A program made the translations under genes and the position numbers. A DNA stretch of 9,342 nt from Bacteroides sp. CAG:530 (GTDB lineage Bacteria > Bacteroidota > Bacteroidia > Bacteroidales > Bacteroidaceae), in NCBI GenBank assembly GCA_000434735.1, contig FR881275.1, forward strand, positions 42,662-52,003. The letters are read 5' to 3'. This document shows, piece by piece, positions 4,965-9,342 of the stretch. Each line of letters starts with the position of its first letter. Positions within the stretch are counted from its first letter, which is position 1. Below the pieces are notes generated by a model. The model was not told where the DNA came from. It worked only from the letters and a program-made list of their open reading frames with translations, and made no database searches.

Positions 4965-5732
4965 ATGACAAAGAAACTACCTATCATACTGCTCAATTTC
5001 TCGGGCGTATACGATTACGAGTCGTTCGCCTCAAGCCAGAACATAATTCATGTAGACTGTCGTGGCCTTAATGGTACAGACTGCTATTGCGATGAGGAAG
5101 GAAGAGAAGAACTGCGTCGCTTACTTGCTCCGTATCCTGCCAAGGCCCTTCATTTTATCGATTCGGGCGATTATCATTATCTTACTGAATATTGGGTGTC
5201 TAAACTGCAAGAACCGTTTTCATTAATAGTGCTCGATCATCATCCCGATATGCAGCAGCCACAATGGGAGGGTGTCATTTCATGTGGCGGTTGGGTAACT
5301 GATGTGTTAGAGAAGAATCCTTTTGTAAGAAACATCATCATTGTTGGCGCTTCCGACGAGTTGATATCTCAGGTTCCCGTTCATCTTAGAGAAAAGGTGA
5401 TGTTTTATAGCCAAGCGGAAATAGACCATCATAAAGCATGGCCTTCAAAGGCAGGCAAGTTGATACACGAGCCTGTTTACATATCTATAGACAAGGATGT
5501 GCTTAGAAAGCAAGATGCCATTACTGATTGGACAAATGGAGATATGACTCTAATGCAACTTCAGGCAGTGCTTCGCATTATCTACGCCCACGAAGAAGTG
5601 ATAGGCGTAGATATTACGGGCGAATGTTCTGCCACCCTTGACTATCTTTCAGAGGTGAAAGATGCATCAGTCAACAATAAAGCTAATGAGGAACTGATGC
5701 AGATGATATTGTCTGAGGGCTTGGAAACTTAA
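4965..5732 (+). CDS. Arginase/agmatinase-like (ureohydrolase fold) protein
   Basis: Ureohydrolases use two Mn ions to cleave guanidino groups to urea, or related amide bonds. The ligand blocks are recognisable in this 255-aa protein: SGDYH at residues 67-71 (in place of GGDH), DHHPD at 91-95 (for DAHxD), SIDKDVLRKQD at 174-184 (for SxDxDxxDP) and DITGE at 216-220. The second and third blocks keep their Asp/His ligands, so metal binding is likely. The blocks deviate enough that the substrate cannot be assigned, and a formiminoglutamase- or deacylase-like activity is possible. The protein is slightly shorter than typical members (about 300). The ATG at 4965 is chosen because the alternative start at 4875 lies before the terminator hairpin and upstream of the promoter. 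The gene appears to be a single transcription unit. Confidence 0.85.
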   Translation: MTKKLPIILLNFSGVYDYESFASSQNIIHVDCRGLNGTDCYCDEEGREELRRLLAPYPAKALHFIDSGDYHYLTEYWVSKLQEPFSLIVLDHHPDMQQPQWEGVISCGGWVTDVLEKNPFVRNIIIVGASDELISQVPVHLREKVMFYSQAEIDHHKAWPSKAGKLIHEPVYISIDKDVLRKQDAITDWTNGDMTLMQLQAVLRIIYAHEEVIGVDITGECSATLDYLSEVKDASVNNKANEELMQMILSEGLET

Positions 5733-5816
5733 CTCATTGTTACCTTCACGAATTTTTTTCAAAATAATCATTGTTTTGCTTAGCTTTTCGTCTCGTTTAA
5801 CTGTATATAGGGTGTT

Positions 5817-6296
5817 ATGACACAGGAAAAGGACATGGAACAGCTGTTTCGTCGGCATTACGAGAAGATGTACAATCTGGCCAGATACATTCTCTCTGAC
5901 GACGACGAGAGCAAGGATGTGGTGAGCGATGTATTCACACAAATCCTTGTTGACAATATAGTCCTGTTGCCTGAGAGCGAAGAAGGCTATTTGATGCGGA
6001 GCGTGCGCAACCGTTGCTTCAACCTGATAACTCATAAGAGCGTAAAGGAGAGGGTAGCGAAGGTGTTGCTCGATGATGCCGACGTCATTCTTTCAGAAGA
6101 AACCGACGAGCGGCTAGAACAACTGATGCTTCTTATCGACAACCTTGAACCGCCCATCCGAAAACTTATCTTTCGCCTGCGCTATCTGCAAGATATGTCT
6201 TATCAAGAGGTAGCCGATAAAGTAGGAGTAAGCAAGGTGACGGTGTTCAATCATCTCTCAAAGGCGATGGACTGGATTAAAGAACATTTTAAATGA
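5817..6296 (+). CDS. RNA polymerase sigma factor, ECF subfamily
   Basis: This 159-aa protein has only the two conserved sigma regions. Region 2 covers about residues 11-44 (FRRHYEKMYNLARYIL, DESKDVVSDVF), which melts and reads the -10 element. Region 4 covers about 110-158 (LEPPIRKLIFRLRYLQDMSYQEVADK is the lead-in) with a helix-turn-helix near 129-148 for the -35. Length and layout match the ECF group of Bacteroidota. The ATG at 5817 is the first in frame; Met7 is an alternative. The stop overlaps the start of the anti-sigma gene (ATGA), implying coupled synthesis in near-equal amounts. It should be held inactive by the FecR-like neighbour and probably activates its own operon, including the receptor at 6999. 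I find no clear promoter in the 84-bp gap upstream. Confidence 0.95.
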   Translation: MTQEKDMEQLFRRHYEKMYNLARYILSDDDESKDVVSDVFTQILVDNIVLLPESEEGYLMRSVRNRCFNLITHKSVKERVAKVLLDDADVILSEETDERLEQLMLLIDNLEPPIRKLIFRLRYLQDMSYQEVADKVGVSKVTVFNHLSKAMDWIKEHFK

Positions 6297-6982
6297 GCAA
6301 AACAATGACAGAAATGAACAAAGACGAAAAGCGGTTAATGCTCTTTGACATGCAAGAGCATCCAGAGAAATATACCGACGAGCAAGTAGCGGACTTGCTT
6401 GCCGATGCGGAGGTGAAGGAATTTCTACGCGACATGGCTATGGCAAGAATGGCCGTAAAGAAAGCCAACCCGCAGAAGGTTGATGTGGACGAGGCTTGGA
6501 AAGAATTCTCCAAAGCGAATGTTGCAGATAAGGTGATGCGACAGACTAAAACAAAGGCCGTTTATCGTAGTAAGATTAAGGTTGCCGCATCCATAGCCGG
6601 TATTATCTTCCTATCCGGATTCACATTTGCCGCTGTACAAAACGGGTGGTTAAGGTTTCTTTCTTCCGATAAAACTACGGATGATGAGGCTACGCCGGAA
6701 CAAGTTACTGCAACAATTGTTCCTGCAAAAGACAGCGAGGAAAGAAAGGATACACTCAGCATGAAGCCGATAGTGTTCGACAATACCGAGTTGGACGTTA
6801 TCCTTGCTGAGATGTCAGAATTCTATCGGGTTAAGGTAGAATACTTAAATGCCGAAACCAAGCATGTTCGCCTCTTCTTCAACTGGAACAAGACGAATAC
6901 CTTAGAGCAGAACCTTGAGATACTGAATGCTTTCGACCGTATTCAGATAGATTACGTTGATGGTATATTAAAGGTGAAATAA
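6293..6982 (+). CDS. FecR-type anti-sigma factor with C-terminal DUF4974-like domain
   Basis: The 229-aa single-pass inner-membrane protein has a cytoplasmic N-terminus (residues 1-93) with HPEKYTDEQVADLLAD at 23-38, the segment typical of Bacteroidota sigma binders. A transmembrane helix spans about 95-116 (KVAASIAGIIFLSGFTFAAV). The periplasmic part contains VFDNTELDVILAEMSEFY at 161-178 and FFNWNKTNTLEQNLEILN at 195-212, characteristic of DUF4974. The central FecR domain of longer homologues (usually above 300 aa) seems absent or very short, making it a compact form. It overlaps the sigma gene by 4 bp and ends 16 nt before the receptor gene. It is expected to bind the sigma factor inside and the receptor's STN domain outside, releasing sigma when ligand is sensed. 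Confidence 0.92.
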   Translation: MSKTMTEMNKDEKRLMLFDMQEHPEKYTDEQVADLLADAEVKEFLRDMAMARMAVKKANPQKVDVDEAWKEFSKANVADKVMRQTKTKAVYRSKIKVAASIAGIIFLSGFTFAAVQNGWLRFLSSDKTTDDEATPEQVTATIVPAKDSEERKDTLSMKPIVFDNTELDVILAEMSEFYRVKVEYLNAETKHVRLFFNWNKTNTLEQNLEILNAFDRIQIDYVDGILKVK

Positions 6983-6983
6983 G

Positions 6984-6990
6984 AAAGGAG
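6984..6990 (+). promoter_or_regulatory. Shine-Dalgarno site of the outer-membrane receptor gene
   Basis: AAAGGAG ends 8 nt before the ATG at 6999. Strong Shine-Dalgarno sites are uncommon in Bacteroidota, and the other genes here lack one. It settles the start and suggests efficient initiation within the sigma/anti-sigma operon. Confidence 0.65.
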
Positions 6991-6998
6991 TGCGTATT

Positions 6999-9342
6999 AT
7001 GAGAAATTTATATATTCTTTTTTTCCTGCTATCTTTTGTTCAGCAGACTCATGCCCAGCGCATCACAGCACAATATAATAACGTGTCGTTCTCTGAGGCT
7101 TTGAAAGATTTGAATGCCCGACAGGATAAATATACCATCAACTTTGTTTACGATGAGTTAGAAGACTTTAAGGTCTCCAAGAGCATAGAAAACATGAGCG
7201 TTCCCGATGCCGTTATGTTTCTGATAGGCTTCTATCCCATAAAAATGACTCAGGTAAAAGATAACATTATGGTGGAATGCACACAGAAATCATCTACAAA
7301 GATGATAGGTAGAGTTATCGACATTAAGAATAACCCGATAGAACTTGCCAATGTAGCGTTGCTTAATGTGCGCGACTCATCTTTGATAAACGGTGGTGTC
7401 ACTAACGAAGACGGGCAGTTCGTTATTCCATGCAAAACCAAGAAAGCCATAGTAAGGGTGAGTTGCGTGGGATATCAAACTACATTTCAAACATACAGCA
7501 CTGGTGTGATAGGGGCGATAATGCTCCATGAGAGCACGATAAACTTGAAAGGTGTAAAGGTTAACGCCATGCGCCAGAATATAAAGATGGGCCGTGAGGG
7601 TATGGTGGTGGAAATTGAGCACTCCGACATTAGCAGGATAGGTACCGCAACAGATGTTTTGCGCGAAATACCTCGCGTTGATGTCAGTTCTGATGGTTCG
7701 GTGAGTGTGTTTTCCAAAGGTACTCCGCTTATTTATATCAATAACCGTCAGGTGAGAGACATCAACGAACTGCATCAACTTAAGTCGGATAATATTAAGA
7801 GTATAGAGATAGTCACCGCACCCGGCGCCAAATACGATGCGTCTGTTAAGGCAGTGATACGTATCAGGACAATACGTCGCCAAGGCGAAGGATGGAGTGG
7901 CGAGAGTTATACTGCTGCTAAATTCAACAAGTGGTGGGGTGCTTTGCAACACATGTCGTTGACATACCGCAATGGCAATGCCGAAGTGTTTGGCGAGTTT
8001 TGGGGCTTAACTGCGCCCAGTGGCGAGGATAATATATTATCTAACGAAATAAATGGTGCTAAGAATATATTCATTGAGCAGACTTCACCGCTTAGTTATC
8101 GCTCAAAGGCAGCTGGAGCTAAGGCAGGCTTTGCTTATTCTATAGATGATAACAATACGTTTGGATTGAGTTATGAGAATCAGTATGGCTCTGGTAAGGG
8201 AGAAACGACAGACTCTTATCAGAAGATTATGGAAAACGGAGTACAAACGGCATTCGTAAGCGAAGAAACCAATATTGATGACATCAATAGTCCGATGCAT
8301 AACGCCAATGCTTATTATGTGGGTAAGATAGGTAAGTTGGATGTAGATTTCAACGCCACTTATTTCTGGAAAAAGAAAGGCAGAACTATGTCAATCAAAG
8401 AAAACAGCTTAGACATTGAGAGTCGCGACGTTCATACCCGTAGCAGACAGCATAGTGATATGGCAGCAGCCAAACTTATCTTGTCTTATCCCGTTTGGAA
8501 AGGAGCGATAAGCGTAGGCACTGAATTTACATCCTCGCGTATTCGTGGCGAATATGCCAATGCCGAGCAATATGTAGATGCGTCGAACACAAAGATTGAG
8601 GAGCGGAACATAGCGGGATTCGCTGAGTATGGATTGAAGTTTGGCGGTTTCTCCGTAAATGCCGGTGTGCGATACGAGAATGTAAAGTCCGATTATTATC
8701 TCTTCGGCAAATGGCAAGCTGAACCGAGCCGCAGATATTCCGATTGGTTCCCTTCGGCATCAATGTCATGGAACAGCGGCAAATGGGGACTGCAACTTGC
8801 ATATGCGTGCAAGACTCAGCGACCCAGCTACAGCAGTCTGCGTGACGAGGTGCAGTATGATAACCGCTATACTTACGAGGGCGGAAACCCTTATCTCCGT
8901 CCGTGCATAATAAATAATGTTGATTTTAATGCGGTGTACGATTGGCTGTCGTTCAATGCCGGATATAACTATATCGATAATCCGATGGTTTGGGTAGCTA
9001 CGCTTTACCAAGGTAAGGATATCGTCTTCCTGCGCAATATTAACTTCAATTACAGTCAGGATATATATGCGTCGATAGTGGCTTCACCCCGTTTCGGTTG
9101 GTATAACCCGATGGCGGAGATAGATTACTCGCAGTCGTTTCTGCATACCGACGGCTTCGATATAAACAAGCCTTCAAACAGGCCATGTTTTAATTTCCGG
9201 CTCAATAACCGCTTTAACATCACGCGCTCGCTGAAGGCATTCCTCAACATGAGGTATAAAACAAGTCAACTTAATGACCTTCAATATACCAAACCATTTG
9301 CTCGTGTTGACGTAAAGCTCACCAAGTCGTTCCTCAACGACG
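6999..9342 (+). CDS. STN-domain outer-membrane beta-barrel receptor (TonB-dependent-receptor-like), 3' end outside window
   Basis: The frame runs open from the ATG at 6999 to the window edge, at least 781 codons. A signal peptide covers residues 1-19 (LYILFFLLSFVQQTHA, cleavage before Gln20). An STN signalling domain spans about 26-93 (YNNVSFSEALKDLN). A carboxypeptidase-regulatory-like domain is at about 102-170 (MIGRVIDIKNNPIELANVAL, NEDGQF, GYQ). A plug-like domain is at about 185-290, with VLREIPRVDVSSDGSVSV, IYINNRQV and APGAKYDASVKAVIRI. The rest is Tyr/Trp/Asn-rich alternating sequence typical of beta-barrels, including an IAGFAEYGLKFGGFSVNAGV strand pair. This resembles the Bacteroidota outer-membrane barrel family that lacks a SusD partner; whether a SusD-like gene follows cannot be seen. 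The STN domain and upstream sigma/anti-sigma pair make it a FecA-like signal transducer. The ligand is unknown. The barrel C-terminus is cut off. Confidence 0.9.
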   Translation, partial: MRNLYILFFLLSFVQQTHAQRITAQYNNVSFSEALKDLNARQDKYTINFVYDELEDFKVSKSIENMSVPDAVMFLIGFYPIKMTQVKDNIMVECTQKSSTKMIGRVIDIKNNPIELANVALLNVRDSSLINGGVTNEDGQFVIPCKTKKAIVRVSCVGYQTTFQTYSTGVIGAIMLHESTINLKGVKVNAMRQNIKMGREGMVVEIEHSDISRIGTATDVLREIPRVDVSSDGSVSVFSKGTPLIYINNRQVRDINELHQLKSDNIKSIEIVTAPGAKYDASVKAVIRIRTIRRQGEGWSGESYTAAKFNKWWGALQHMSLTYRNGNAEVFGEFWGLTAPSGEDNILSNEINGAKNIFIEQTSPLSYRSKAAGAKAGFAYSIDDNNTFGLSYENQYGSGKGETTDSYQKIMENGVQTAFVSEETNIDDINSPMHNANAYYVGKIGKLDVDFNATYFWKKKGRTMSIKENSLDIESRDVHTRSRQHSDMAAAKLILSYPVWKGAISVGTEFTSSRIRGEYANAEQYVDASNTKIEERNIAGFAEYGLKFGGFSVNAGVRYENVKSDYYLFGKWQAEPSRRYSDWFPSASMSWNSGKWGLQLAYACKTQRPSYSSLRDEVQYDNRYTYEGGNPYLRPCIINNVDFNAVYDWLSFNAGYNYIDNPMVWVATLYQGKDIVFLRNINFNYSQDIYASIVASPRFGWYNPMAEIDYSQSFLHTDGFDINKPSNRPCFNFRLNNRFNITRSLKAFLNMRYKTSQLNDLQYTKPFARVDVKLTKSFLND

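Noticed and set aside
7377..7952. Minus-strand ORF of 191 codons
   Set aside because: It lies wholly inside the receptor gene, which has a signal peptide, domains and continuous coding on the plus strand; no recognisable protein features.
1..9342. Insertion sequences, tRNA/rRNA genes, integration sites
   Set aside because: No transposase-like protein, terminal inverted repeats with target duplication, cloverleaf or rRNA-like sequence was seen on either strand.

Overview
The window looks like a chromosomal segment from a Bacteroidota bacterium of the Bacteroides/Prevotella type. The evidence is a short FecR-type anti-sigma factor with the C-terminal DUF4974-like region typical of this phylum, an outer-membrane barrel with STN, carboxypeptidase-regulatory-like and plug domains, A/T-rich leaders with few Shine-Dalgarno sites, and a good match to the Bacteroides promoter (TTTG, about 19 bp, TAnnTTTG) before one gene. 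All supported intact genes read on the + strand.

Layout: (1) 3-1352, an ADP-ribosylglycohydrolase (DraG/ARH family) whose frame is open at the left edge, followed by a strong hairpin. (2) 1353-1781, a gene-free stretch with two short, opposite-strand, protein-like relics. (3) 1782-3411, a tight four-gene cluster: a membrane-anchored protein with an unrecognised domain (171 aa), a 51-aa very basic protein, a very acidic TerB-like protein (137 aa), and a 171-aa protein with a histone-H1-like Lys/Ala/Pro tail followed by a duplicated ~60-residue unit. (4) 3412-3627, a spacer with a perfect 12-bp hairpin and palindromes. (5) 3628-4845, a 405-aa protein that repeats the unrecognised domain of the first cluster gene and carries it through a transmembrane helix to a periplasmic OmpA-like domain; a strong intrinsic terminator follows. 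(6) 4965-5732, a divergent ureohydrolase (arginase-fold) protein whose probable promoter sits so close to the ATG that the mRNA may be leaderless. (7) 5817-9342, an ECF sigma factor, a FecR-type anti-sigma factor overlapping it by 4 bp, and an STN-bearing outer-membrane receptor running off the right edge. This trio is a trans-envelope signalling unit.

The best candidate for an undescribed system is 1782-4845. Two proteins of different architecture share one cytoplasmic-side domain next to a membrane helix. One of them ends in an OmpA-like, potentially cell-wall-binding, domain. Between them lie soluble proteins of extreme and opposite charge, one TerB-like. Together they suggest an envelope-anchored scaffold related in flavour to Ter-type stress or defence modules, possibly with the neighbouring ADP-ribose hydrolase. 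The grouping comes from gene order and domain sharing; its function is inference. All domain names rest on motif recognition by eye, with no database search.
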